DNA of 64,000 nt from Lysobacter sp. K5869 (GTDB taxonomy: Bacteria; Pseudomonadota; Gammaproteobacteria; Xanthomonadales; Xanthomonadaceae), in the NCBI RefSeq assembly GCF_018847975.1, contig NZ_CP072597.1, positions 124,001-188,000 on the forward strand. The letters run 5' to 3'. The notes below the pieces were generated by a model that was not told the origin of the DNA, searched no databases, and saw only the letters and a program-made list of their open reading frames with translations. Made by a program: the position numbers and the translations under genes. This document shows positions 18,141 to 25,679 of this stretch, piece by piece. The number at the start of each line of letters is the position of its first letter. The stretch's first letter is position 1.

Positions 18141-18217
18141 GGCTATGTAGCTCAGCCGGTTAGAGCACAGCACTCATAATGCTGGGGTCGGTGGTTCGAG
18201 TCCACCCATAGCCACCA
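18141..18217 (+). tRNA. tRNA-Met (CAT), elongator
   Basis: The 77-nt cloverleaf includes the encoded CCA. The acceptor stem GGCTATG pairs with CATAGCC, the anticodon stem CAGCA/TGCTG carries the loop CTCATAA with anticodon CAT, and the T arm is GGTGG-TTCGAGT-CCACC. The paired first base (G1-C72) marks it as the elongator rather than the initiator type. Confidence 0.97.
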
Positions 18218-18246
18218 ATAAGACAACGCGCCGCAACACCGTCCGG

Positions 18247-18270
18247 GCCCGCCAGCGCAGCGGGCTTTTT
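18247..18270 (+). terminator. intrinsic terminator after tRNA-Met
   Basis: A stem GCCCGC (18247-18252) pairs with GCGGGC (18260-18265), directly followed by TTTTT (18266-18270), 30 nt after the tRNA. Confidence 0.8.
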
Positions 18271-18413
18271 CGTATCCGTTCCTCGGATCCGCGCCGTCGC
18301 ATTCCGCCGCCCGCAGCGTTTCGCCGCCGGGTTCGCGCCCTCGCCCCGGCTGCGCGATCATTGTCTCCACGCGCCGGCGCCGCCGGCTCCGCACCCGCAG
18401 CAGCACCGCCGCC

Positions 18414-18779
18414 ATGCCCGCCATCGATATCTTCAAGGTCTTCACCCTGGAAGCCGCGCACCGGCTGCCGAACGTGCCGGAAGGCCACAAGTGTGCGCGC
18501 CTGCACGGCCATTCGTTCCGCATCGAAGTGCATCTGCGCGGCGAAATCGGCGAGCACAGCGGCTGGCTGATGGACTACGCCGACGTCAAGAAGGCGTTCC
18601 AGCCGATCTACGACCGGCTCGACCACCACTACCTCAACGACATCGACGGCCTGGACAACCCGACCAGCGAGCGGTTGGCGGTATGGATCTGGGAACAGCT
18701 CAAGCCGGCGCTGCCGCTGCTGAGCGAGATCGTGGTGCACGAGACCTGCACCGCCGGCAGCCGCTACCGCGGCCAGTAA
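18414..18779 (+). CDS. queD: 6-carboxytetrahydropterin synthase QueD
   Basis: The 121-residue T-fold enzyme has zinc ligands in EAAHRL and LHGHSF, a catalytic Cys in [10 protein letters not shown], and the C-terminal [11 protein letters not shown] segment typical of QueD. It converts dihydroneopterin triphosphate to 6-carboxytetrahydropterin, an early step to queuosine and other 7-deazapurines. The length matches the 120 residues of E. coli QueD. No other queuosine genes and no preQ1 riboswitch are seen nearby. It appears to be transcribed alone. Confidence 0.94.
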   Translation: MPAIDIFKVFTLEAAHRLPNVPEGHKCARLHGHSFRIEVHLRGEIGEHSGWLMDYADVKKAFQPIYDRLDHHYLNDIDGLDNPTSERLAVWIWEQLKPALPLLSEIVVHETCTAGSRYRGQ

Positions 18780-19024
18780 CTCCCGCGCCGGCGCCTCTCG
18801 CGCCGGCCTTTGCGACGCGACCGGCCCGCCGCCCCGTTTCCGGGACGGGTCATGTGCGCGCCACCGTTCCGACATCCAGGCCCCGCAGCCTCGCGGGGTC
18901 GCGGCCGTGCGCGCGTGCGCAAGAACCCCCACCCGGTCACGCTTTGCCTATTCAGCTTGCAACCCCGTAACTGACTGACCGGGCAGGCTTTCTGAACGAT
19001 TCAGCACCGCTCGTCGGCGTCATG

Positions 19025-19053
19025 TTGCGCCGCAACAAAGACCGGCCTATGCT
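19025..19053 (+). promoter_or_regulatory. candidate sigma-70 promoter of the phasin gene
   Basis: TTGCGC (19025-19030) and TATGCT (19048-19053) are separated by 17 bp, ending about 50 nt upstream of the phasin ATG. It lies in the 326-bp gap after queD, where nothing else was found. Confidence 0.4.
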
Positions 19054-19105
19054 GCAACGCACCATCCAGCCCCCACTCGTCTGGACCACTCTCAGGAGCT
19101 CAGCC

Positions 19106-19525
19106 ATGTACCAGCAGTTCAACGAACAGTTCGCCGCCGCCACGCGCCAGTTCGCGGACACGGCCGCTCAGGTCAACCGCCTGGCCCTCGACAACGCCGA
19201 GGCCGTGTTCGGCCTGCAGATCGCCGCGATCGAGGACCGCGTCAACGCCACCTTCGCGTTCTTCGGCGAAGCCGCCGAGGCCCGCGACTTCGACGCCCTC
19301 AAGACCCTGTTCCCGAAGGGCGTGCAGGTTGCCCGCGAGAACGTCGAGCGCGCCGTCAGCACCGGCCAGGAAGCCTTCGGCCGCACGCTGAAGACCAACG
19401 AAGCCATCGCCGAGCTGGCCAAGTCGCAGGTCGAGACCGCCGCCAAGGCCACCCAGGCCAACGTCGAGAAGGCCACCAAGGCCGCTGCGAAGGCTGCCGC
19501 TCCGGCCGCCACCGCCGCCAAGTAA
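19106..19525 (+). CDS. phasin family protein
   Basis: The 139-residue protein is almost wholly helical and Ala/Glu-rich, starting MYQQFNEQFAAATRQFADTA. The segment NRLALDNAEAVFGLQ is the conserved phasin_2 core, and a Lys/Ala-rich tail (TKAAAKAAAPAATAAK) closes it. Phasins coat polyhydroxyalkanoate granules. In organisms without PHA synthesis, related proteins are abundant and of unclear role. The ATG has a good Shine-Dalgarno (AGGAG, 7-nt spacing) and the gene ends at a strong terminator, suggesting a well-expressed single-gene unit. No PHA synthesis gene is in the window. Confidence 0.9.
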   Translation: MYQQFNEQFAAATRQFADTAAQVNRLALDNAEAVFGLQIAAIEDRVNATFAFFGEAAEARDFDALKTLFPKGVQVARENVERAVSTGQEAFGRTLKTNEAIAELAKSQVETAAKATQANVEKATKAAAKAAAPAATAAK

Positions 19526-19572
19526 GGCGTCGCGGCCGCCGTCTCTCTCCCGGCGGCCCGATGCGAGGAAAG

Positions 19573-19602
19573 AACCCGGCAGCGCGAGCTGCCGGGTTTT
19601 TT
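19573..19602 (+). terminator. strong intrinsic terminator of the phasin gene
   Basis: An 11-bp perfect stem (19573-19583 with 19588-19598) has a GCGA tetraloop, followed by a T-run to 19602. Confidence 0.9.
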
Positions 19603-19650
19603 CGTGTTTGGGGAACGGCGGGGTGGACGCCTGCGGGGTTTCGAAGCCTC

Positions 19651-19751
19651 CCGGTAGGAGCGGCGTGAGCCGCGACCGCGACAACACGGCTACGACGAGA
19701 GTGGCGGCGCGAACGGATGCTGCGCGGTCGCGGCTTGCGCCGCTCCTACAG
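19651..19751. repeat. REP-like palindromic element
   Basis: Inverted arms at 19651-19680 and 19723-19751 are of the TGTAGGAGCGGC family (left arm CCGGTAGGAGCGGC). It lies between the convergent phasin and bioD genes. Confidence 0.8.
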
Positions 19752-19778
19752 TCGCTTCGTTGCGGGTTCGGTTGCTGC

Positions 19779-19908
19779 GTGTAAGAGCGGCGCGGGCCTC
19801 GGGGGACGCAAGCGGTGGCGTTCGCGGGCAGGGCGTGGGAGCCGGGCTTCGGCTATGGCGCTTTCGGGGCGTCGCTTCGGTTGGTCGCGGCTCACGCCGC
19901 TCCTACAG
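19779..19908. repeat. degenerate REP-like element
   Basis: The right arm is clear at 19883-19908 (ending CGCCGCTCCTACAG). The left arm at 19779-19800 (TGTAAGAGCGGCGCG) is decayed. It follows the intact copy at 19651 in the 423-bp gap before the bioD stop; no gene is seen in this gap. Confidence 0.6.
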
Positions 19909-19948
19909 TCGCTTCGTTGCGGTTTCCCGCTTGCCGGCAAGCGCGGTT

Positions 19949-20635
19949 TCAGTAGACCGGGCGCAACGCCGCCGCCAACACCGCCGGATCCGGCTGCGCC
20001 GCGAACGGCAAGCGTCCCCAGCACGGCACCGGCAAGCGCCGGCGCAGGATTTCGAAATTCTCGTCCGCGCGCGCCATGTGCGGGTCGATGCCATTGGCGA
20101 TCCAACCGATCAGTTCGACGCCGTCGGCCTGGATCGCGCGCGCGCTCAAACGGGCGTGGTTGATCGCGCCCAGGCGCAGGCCCACCACCAGCACCACCGG
20201 CAGTTTCAGCGCGCGCACCAGATCGATCTGATCGAGCTGCGCGCTGACCGGCGCGGCCCAGCCGCCGACGCCTTCGACCACGACCGTGTCCGCCTGCGCG
20301 GCCAGACGCGCGTGCGCGGCCAGGATCGGTGCGAGCGCAATCTCTACGCCCGCTTCGGCGGCGGCGATTTCCGGCGCCAGCGGTTGCGGCAACGCGTAGG
20401 GATTGACGTCTTCATAGCGCGGCCGCGGTTCGCTGGCGGCCTGCAGCAGCAGCGCGTCTTCGTTGCGCCAGCCGTCCGGTCCGGGCTCGCAGCCGCTGGC
20501 GACCGGCTTCATGCCGACCGCGCGCGCGCCGCCGGCGCGCAGGGCGTGCAGCAGGGCGGCGCTGGCGACGGACTTGCCGATCCCGGTGTCGGTGCCGGTG
20601 ACGAACAGGCCGGAAAGCCGGTGCGTTGGGGTCAT
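19949..20635 (-). CDS. bioD: dethiobiotin synthetase
   Basis: The 228-residue ATP-dependent carboligase has a P-loop GTDTGIGKS at residues 14-22. The diaminopelargonate-binding lysine region GMKPVASG is near 41, and the second signature VVVEGVGGWAAPVS is near 117. It closes the ureido ring of dethiobiotin from 7,8-diaminopelargonate and CO2, the penultimate step of biotin synthesis. The other bio genes are not in this window. The gene is divergent from the GAF-domain reductase, with 169 bp between starts. Confidence 0.95.
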   Translation of the reverse strand: MTPTHRLSGLFVTGTDTGIGKSVASAALLHALRAGGARAVGMKPVASGCEPGPDGWRNEDALLLQAASEPRPRYEDVNPYALPQPLAPEIAAAEAGVEIALAPILAAHARLAAQADTVVVEGVGGWAAPVSAQLDQIDLVRALKLPVVLVVGLRLGAINHARLSARAIQADGVELIGWIANGIDPHMARADENFEILRRRLPVPCWGRLPFAAQPDPAVLAAALRPVY

Positions 20636-20804
20636 GCGGGTTCTCGCGGCTGGAGCGGCCGCGCGCCGGCGCGGCGGAGGCCGGCGCGGCGCGCGTGCGC
20701 GCTGGTCGGAAGGCGGGCGGGCGCCTGTGACTGATCTCGCGCTTTCTCCGGCGCCGCCCAGCGGGCATGGTAGTCGCAGCGGACGCCGCTGTTACACTCC
20801 GAAG

Positions 20805-21287
20805 ATGTTTACTGCCTCCACACTTTCGGGCGGAAAGTCCGAGCAATACGCCCAATTGGTCGAGCAGGCGCGCGCCTTGCTCGACGGCGAGCGCGACCGC
20901 GTCGCCAACGCCGCCAATCTGTCGGCCTTGGTCAATCAGGCCCTGCCGCAGCTCAACTGGGTCGGGTTCTATTTCTTCGACGGCGCCGAGCTGGTGGTCG
21001 GCCCGTTCCAGGGCCTGCCGGCGTGCGTGCGCATTCCGCTCGACAAGGGCGTGTGCGGCGCGGCCGCGTCCAGCCGCGCAACCCAGCGCGTGGCCGACGT
21101 GCACGACTTTCCGGGCCACATCGCCTGCGATGCGGCCTCGCGTTCGGAAGTGGTGGTGCCGCTGACGCGCGGCGAGGAACTGATCGGCGTGTTCGACCTG
21201 GACAGCCCGGTGCCGGACCGTTTCGACGCCGACGATCAGGCCGGCCTGGAAGCCTTGGCGCGGGTCTATGTGGAGTCGTTGGCATGA
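20805..21287 (+). CDS. msrC: free methionine-(R)-sulfoxide reductase (GAF domain)
   Basis: The 160-residue single-domain GAF protein has the three cysteines of the fRMsr family, in LPACVRIPL, KGVCGAA and IACDAAS. LNWVGFYFFDG and GVFDLDSP are further family signatures. It reduces free Met-(R)-sulfoxide with thioredoxin. The ATG at 20805 is the only start consistent with the family N-terminus. The stop overlaps the next gene's start as ATGA (21284-21287), so the two are coupled. Confidence 0.92.
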   Translation: MFTASTLSGGKSEQYAQLVEQARALLDGERDRVANAANLSALVNQALPQLNWVGFYFFDGAELVVGPFQGLPACVRIPLDKGVCGAAASSRATQRVADVHDFPGHIACDAASRSEVVVPLTRGEELIGVFDLDSPVPDRFDADDQAGLEALARVYVESLA

Positions 21288-21745
21288 GCGGAGCGAAGCT
21301 GCGCAACATCGGCCCCAAGAGCGCGGCGTGGCTGCGCCAGGTGGGGCTGCGCACGCACGAGGACATCGCCGCGATCGGCACGGTCGAGGCGTTCATGCGG
21401 GTCAAGCGCGCGGGCTTCAAGCCGACCTTGAACCTGCTTTACGCGATCGAAGGCGCGCTGCTGGACTGCCATTGGCAGGAGATTCCGGACGAGCGCCGGC
21501 AGGAGCTGATCCTGGCCGCCGACGCCGCCACCGCGCTGCTGCCGGCGCCGCGCAACAAGCCGGCGGCCGCGCCGGTGCGGACCACGGTGCATAACGAGGA
21601 TCGGCACGACGAAGGCTTCGGCGGCTTCGGCGGCGGTCGCGAAGAGCCGCGCGATCACGACGAAGAACGCGACGGCGGCGAGCGCGATCGCGACGGCGGC
21701 GACGATCATCACGGCGGCCGCGACGAAGACGACGGGCGCGATTGA
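21284..21745 (+). CDS. TfoX C-terminal-domain protein with acidic His/Gly tail
   Basis: Residues 1-85 of the 153-residue protein are a TfoX/Sxy C-terminal domain (KLRNIGPKSAAWLRQVG and FKPTLNLLYAIEGAL). This is a helix-hairpin-helix-like fold often found alone. The rest (about 95-153) is a highly charged tail of Asp, Glu, Arg, His and Gly with repeats such as DGGERDRDGGDDHHGG. The tail looks disordered and could bind divalent metal. Translation is coupled to msrC. Full TfoX regulates competence, but the lone C-terminal domain has no assigned function. Confidence 0.8.
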   Translation: MSGAKLRNIGPKSAAWLRQVGLRTHEDIAAIGTVEAFMRVKRAGFKPTLNLLYAIEGALLDCHWQEIPDERRQELILAADAATALLPAPRNKPAAAPVRTTVHNEDRHDEGFGGFGGGREEPRDHDEERDGGERDRDGGDDHHGGRDEDDGRD

Positions 21746-21880
21746 GCGGCCCTGGTCCGGCTCCCTGCTCTCGGCAGGGGCGGGACGATCTTTGGAACCC
21801 TTCTCCCGCCAGCGGGAGAGGGACGAAGCGCGAGACGTTCGCGCAAATCCACGACGCCCGGCGTTCTGAAGCGCCCCTCC

Positions 21881-22192
21881 CACCGACGGGAAGGACAAGC
21901 GCCGACGACGCCCGCATCACCCGGCTGCCCGGGAAATCCTTAAGCCCACTCCCCTCATGGAAGATGGAGCCCGCGGCGGCAACCCACCGACGGGAAGGAC
22001 GAGCGCCGGCGACGCCCGCGTCACCCGGCTGTCCGGGAAATCCTTAAACCCATTCCTCTCATGGAAGGTGGAGCCCGCGGCGGCACCCCGCCGACGGGAA
22101 GGACCAACGCCGACGACGCCCGCGCCACCCGGCTGTCCGGGAAAACCCTCGAGCCCACTCCCCGCTCACGGAGATGGAGCCCGCAGCCCGGC
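21881..22192. repeat. three tandem 104-bp direct repeats
   Basis: Units begin at 21881, 21985 and 22089 with CACCGACGGGAAGGAC (CGCCGACGGG in the third). They share CACCCGGCTG and CCGGGAAA, and end in ATGGAGCCCGC. The period of 104 is not a multiple of three, so open frames crossing it shift in each unit and it is almost surely non-coding. It fills the 3' side of the gap between the TfoX-like gene and the btuB riboswitch. Confidence 0.85.
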
Positions 22193-22297
22193 CACCCGCA
22201 GATTCAGAAGCCCCGCTCCCGCCCGCGGCACGGGGATTCGAGCGAGCGCCGCCCGCCGGGCAGCCCCGCCCCACTTCGCGTACACTGCGCCCCGCTT

Positions 22298-22535
22298 CGA
22301 GGTGACCCCGCGGCCAGGCCGCCGGGTTGAAACGGGAAGCCGGTGACGTCCGGCGGCGCGGATCGACGATCCCGCCGCGGCCAGTCCGGCACTGCCCCCG
22401 CAACGGTAAGCGCGCCCAACGCGCGGCATCGCCACTGTGCCACCGGCCTTCGCGCCATCGGCATGGGAAGGCGCCGCGCCGGAACCGGTCCGCCGGTTCG
22501 GCCCGCGAGTCCGGAGACCGGCCCCGAAGCCCCCA
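22298..22535 (+). promoter_or_regulatory. cobalamin riboswitch upstream of btuB
   Basis: The conserved blocks of the cobalamin riboswitch occur in order: GAGGTGACCCC near 22299, GGGAAGCCGGTG near 22335, the B12 box core ACTGCCCCCGCAACGGTAA at 22391-22409, GCCACTGTG near 22432, GGGAAGG at 22465, and GCGAGTCCGGAGACCGG at 22504-22520. It ends about 130 nt upstream of the btuB ATG. Adenosylcobalamin binding would repress btuB expression. Confidence 0.95.
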
Positions 22536-22663
22536 CAGGTTGCGATGCGGAGGGCATCGCGGCGGTCGCCGCGCCTTCGCGCCGGCCTCGCTCGCGTTCG
22601 CTCTCCCCCGCTGCCGCCCTTCGCCGTACGTCGCGCGCAGGATCGCGCGCGCAGGAGTGTCTT

Positions 22664-24508
22664 ATGCGTCGTTTCACCTTGCTGTCCCTCGCCATCGCCT
22701 TCGCGCTGCCGGCCGCCGCCGTCGCCGCGCCCGCCGGCGAGGCCACCGATCTCGATCAAGTCGTGGTCACCGCCAACCGCACCGCGGTCAGCGTCAACGA
22801 CTTGCTGACTCCGGTCGACGTGCTCGACCGCGCCGACATCGAGCGCAGCCAGGCGCGCGACCTCAACGACCTGCTGCGCGGCCGCGCCGGCATCACCATT
22901 TCCAACCAGGGCGGCGCCGGCAAGCTGACCACGCTGTTCCTGCGCGGCAGCGAATCCGACCATGTGCTGGTGCTGGTCGACGGCATCCGCATCGGTTCGC
23001 CGACCTCGGGCCTGGCCTCGCTGCAGGATCTGCCGCTGGAGCTGATCGACCGCATCGAGATCGTGCGCGGCCCGCGTTCGAGCCTGTACGGCGCCGACGC
23101 CATCGGCGGCGTGATCCAGGTGTTCACCCGCCGCGAGCGCCAGGGCTTCGCCCCGCGCGTGCACGCCGGCGGCGGCAGCAACGGCACGGTCGAGTTCGGC
23201 ACCGGCTTCGGCGGCCGCAGCGGCCGCGGCTGGTTCGGCGCCGACTACAGCTTCCGCAAGACCCAGGGCATCAACGCCTGCCGCGGCGCCGGTTTCCCGG
23301 TGTTCGCCGGTTGCTTCACCGACGAACCCGATCGCGACGGTTACGAGAGCCACGCGCTGTCGCTGCGCGGCGGCGTCGAGATCAACGAGCAGTGGAGCGT
23401 GGAAGGTCAGGCGCTGCGCGCGGAAGGCCAGAACGATTACGACGGTAGCTTCGTCAATTACTCGGAGACCGTGCAGCAAGTGGTCGGCGGCAAGGTCGAT
23501 TGGCGTCCGAGCGAGCGCGTGCACGTGCAGCTCAGCGGCGGGCGCAACGTCGACAGCTCGGATAATTTCCTCGGCGCGGTGCCGATGGGGTATTTCAGCA
23601 CCAACCGCGACAGCGCTACCTTGCAGGCCGACTTCAACCTCGTCGAAGGCCACGTGTTGACCGCGGGCTTCGATTGGCTGCGCGACGAAGTGCGCAGCGA
23701 CACCGTTTACGACGAAAGCGCGCGCGACAACAAGGCCGGCTTCGTCCAGTACCAGGGCCGCTTCGGCAACCAGTCGTTCGAGGCCAGCGTGCGCCGCGAC
23801 GACAACGAGCAGTTCGGCGGCCACACCACCGGCGGCGCCGCGTGGGGCCTGAACTTCGCCCAGAACTGGCGCGTCACTGTCGGCTACGGCACCGCGTTCA
23901 AGGCGCCGACCTTCAACGAGCTGTACTACCCGTTCTTCGGCAACGCCAAGCTCAAGCCGGAAGAGTCCAAGACCTGGGAAGTCGGCCTGGCTTACCGCGG
24001 CGAGAACTTCAACGCCCGCCTCGACGGCTTCGACACCCGCGTGGACCAGCTGATCACCTTCGACTCGGCGATCAACCTGCCCAACAACATCGAACGCGCG
24101 CGCATGCGCGGCGCCGAGCTCGGCATCGACACGACCTTCGCGCAGTGGACGCTGGCGGCGAGCGCGAGCTGGCTCGACACCGAGAACCGCGTCGGCTTCT
24201 ACCGCGGCAACGACCTGCCGCGCCGCGCCAAGCACAGCGCGCGCATCGACCTGGACCGCGCCTTCGGCAAGTTCCGCGTCGGCGCCACCGCAGTGGGTTA
24301 CGGCTCGCGTTACGACGACGTCGCCAACAGCAACCGTCTGGGCGGCTACGGCACGCTGGACCTGCGCGTGGAGTACGCATTCAACGACGCGCTGACCCTG
24401 CAGGCGCGCGTGGCAAACGTGTTCGATCGCGAGTACGAGACCGTGTCGTACTACAACCAGCCGGGACGCGAGTGGTTCCTGACCTTGCGTTACGCGCCGA
24501 AGCCCTGA
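22664..24508 (+). CDS. btuB: TonB-dependent vitamin B12 receptor BtuB
   Basis: The 614-residue receptor starts at MRRFTLLS, with Shine-Dalgarno AGGAG six bases upstream. It has a signal peptide (1-22), a TonB box (DQVVVTANR near residue 31), a plug domain (about 40-150, with VLVDGIRIGSPTSG and GPRSSLYGADAIGGVI), and a beta-barrel ending in LTLRYAPKP. Size and motifs match BtuB (E. coli 614 residues). The cobalamin riboswitch directly upstream fixes the substrate as corrinoids. No btuCDF or cobalamin synthesis genes are in the window. Confidence 0.95.
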   Translation: MRRFTLLSLAIAFALPAAAVAAPAGEATDLDQVVVTANRTAVSVNDLLTPVDVLDRADIERSQARDLNDLLRGRAGITISNQGGAGKLTTLFLRGSESDHVLVLVDGIRIGSPTSGLASLQDLPLELIDRIEIVRGPRSSLYGADAIGGVIQVFTRRERQGFAPRVHAGGGSNGTVEFGTGFGGRSGRGWFGADYSFRKTQGINACRGAGFPVFAGCFTDEPDRDGYESHALSLRGGVEINEQWSVEGQALRAEGQNDYDGSFVNYSETVQQVVGGKVDWRPSERVHVQLSGGRNVDSSDNFLGAVPMGYFSTNRDSATLQADFNLVEGHVLTAGFDWLRDEVRSDTVYDESARDNKAGFVQYQGRFGNQSFEASVRRDDNEQFGGHTTGGAAWGLNFAQNWRVTVGYGTAFKAPTFNELYYPFFGNAKLKPEESKTWEVGLAYRGENFNARLDGFDTRVDQLITFDSAINLPNNIERARMRGAELGIDTTFAQWTLAASASWLDTENRVGFYRGNDLPRRAKHSARIDLDRAFGKFRVGATAVGYGSRYDDVANSNRLGGYGTLDLRVEYAFNDALTLQARVANVFDREYETVSYYNQPGREWFLTLRYAPKP

Positions 24509-24550
24509 GGGGTTCGGGGTCGGTCGTTGACCGGTCTTGAGCGGTAGACA

Positions 24551-24582
24551 CGAAGCCCGGCTCCGGCCGGGCTTCGTTGTTT
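24551..24582 (+). terminator. intrinsic terminator of btuB
   Basis: An 11-bp perfect stem (24551-24561 with 24566-24576) has a TCCG loop, followed by TTGTTT, 43 nt after the btuB stop. Confidence 0.8.
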
Positions 24583-24593
24583 CCGAAAGCTCG

Positions 24594-24754
24594 TGTAGGA
24601 GCGGCGTGAGCCGCGACCAACCGAAGCGATGAAATACCACGCGTCCTTACGGAGAGACTGACCTCCCAAGCACTAAGAGCGGTGCGGACTCGGTCTTCGG
24701 TTGGAGCGCTCTTATGAATTCCTTCGGTTGGTCGCGGCTTACGCCGCTCCTACA
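24594..24754. repeat. long REP-like inverted repeat
   Basis: Two 33-bp arms (24594-24626 and 24722-24754) are complementary with one mismatch. They begin TGTAGGAGCGGC like the other copies but end in GACCAACCGAAG instead of CGACCGCG. The spacer is 95 nt. It lies between the btuB terminator and the end of the large unknown operon. Confidence 0.8.
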
Positions 24755-24773
24755 GGCGCTTCGTCGCGATTTC

Positions 24774-25679
24774 TCAGGCCATTGCGGTGAGTTGTTCGTC
24801 GAGTTCGGATTGTTCCCGCATTCGTCGATGGCGACTCGCGCGCATGGCCTCCTGCGCCCACTCGCGCAGGCGCGCGAGCTCGGGCGAACGCCACACCGCC
24901 ACGCCGTAGGGGCTGCCGCATACCGCGTGATCCCGCCGCGTACTGCGTTGTTCCGCATCGCATCCCCAGGCCGTCGCCGAAGCCCGACGATGCAACGCTT
25001 GCATCCCGCGCGCGCCGCACTCGGCGGCGTGATCGAGCGCGAGCGCGAACTCGGCCGGGTCGGGATAGAACGGCGACAGGCTCGCCGCGCGCAGGTCGTC
25101 GTCGCCGGCCCATTCCACCGCGGCGGCGAGCATCTCGCCGGCCTCACGTACGCCGGGCAGGTGCGACAGGTCCAACGCCGCGAACAAGGCCAGCGCATTG
25201 GCGGTCGCGGTGCAATCGACCAAATCGCGGCGGATGCCTTCACGGCTCCAGGTAGCGAACACGCCGGGCCGCAGCCACGGCGGACGCAGCAGCGGAAAAC
25301 CGGCGACGCGACGGCGCGCGATGGTCAGGCAGGCGACGCGGCGCGCCTCCTCGCGGCCGACGCGGCCGGCACGCACAAGCTCCAGCAGCATGATCGCGGT
25401 GTCGTCGGCATCGTCGGGCAGATCCGGCGCCCACTCGGGCCGCGCGTCCTGCGGCCAGAAGCGGAAGCCGCCACGCGCCGAACAGCAGCGTTCCAGCGCA
25501 TCGAGCAGCGCCGCCGGCACCGGCAAGCCGCGCCGCCGCAGCGCGCGCACACCCAGCGCGGTAACGAAGCCGTTGCGGTCGGGCAAGCGTTCGTGGCCGA
25601 TGGACACTTCGCTGAGGATGAAGTGTGGTTTCGCGGCAGTCGCGGCATCGAAGCCCCGGGCGAGCGGCGCGGCGCTCAT
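24774..25679 (-). CDS. alpha/alpha-toroid protein with terpene-cyclase-like DADDTA motif
   Basis: The 301-residue protein has repeating helical pairs of the prenyltransferase/squalene-oxidase type (for example DDADDTAIMLLELVRAGRVG near residue 87 and LVDCTATANALALFAALDL near 155). DADDTA fits DxDDTA, the protonation motif of class II terpene cyclases. At 300 residues it could hold only one toroid domain, whereas full cyclases have two or three, so enzymatic cyclisation is doubtful. It is the last gene of the operon, and its ATG overlaps the previous stop (25676-25679). I assign no function. A link with isoprenoid chemistry is inferred from this motif and its neighbour. Confidence 0.6.
   Translation of the reverse strand: MSAAPLARGFDAATAAKPHFILSEVSIGHERLPDRNGFVTALGVRALRRRGLPVPAALLDALERCCSARGGFRFWPQDARPEWAPDLPDDADDTAIMLLELVRAGRVGREEARRVACLTIARRRVAGFPLLRPPWLRPGVFATWSREGIRRDLVDCTATANALALFAALDLSHLPGVREAGEMLAAAVEWAGDDDLRAASLSPFYPDPAEFALALDHAAECGARGMQALHRRASATAWGCDAEQRSTRRDHAVCGSPYGVAVWRSPELARLREWAQEAMRASRHRRMREQSELDEQLTAMA

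Noticed and set aside
21742..22346. open frames across the 104-bp repeats
   Set aside because: The repeat period is not a multiple of three, so each unit is read in a different frame; no ribosome site or family motif.
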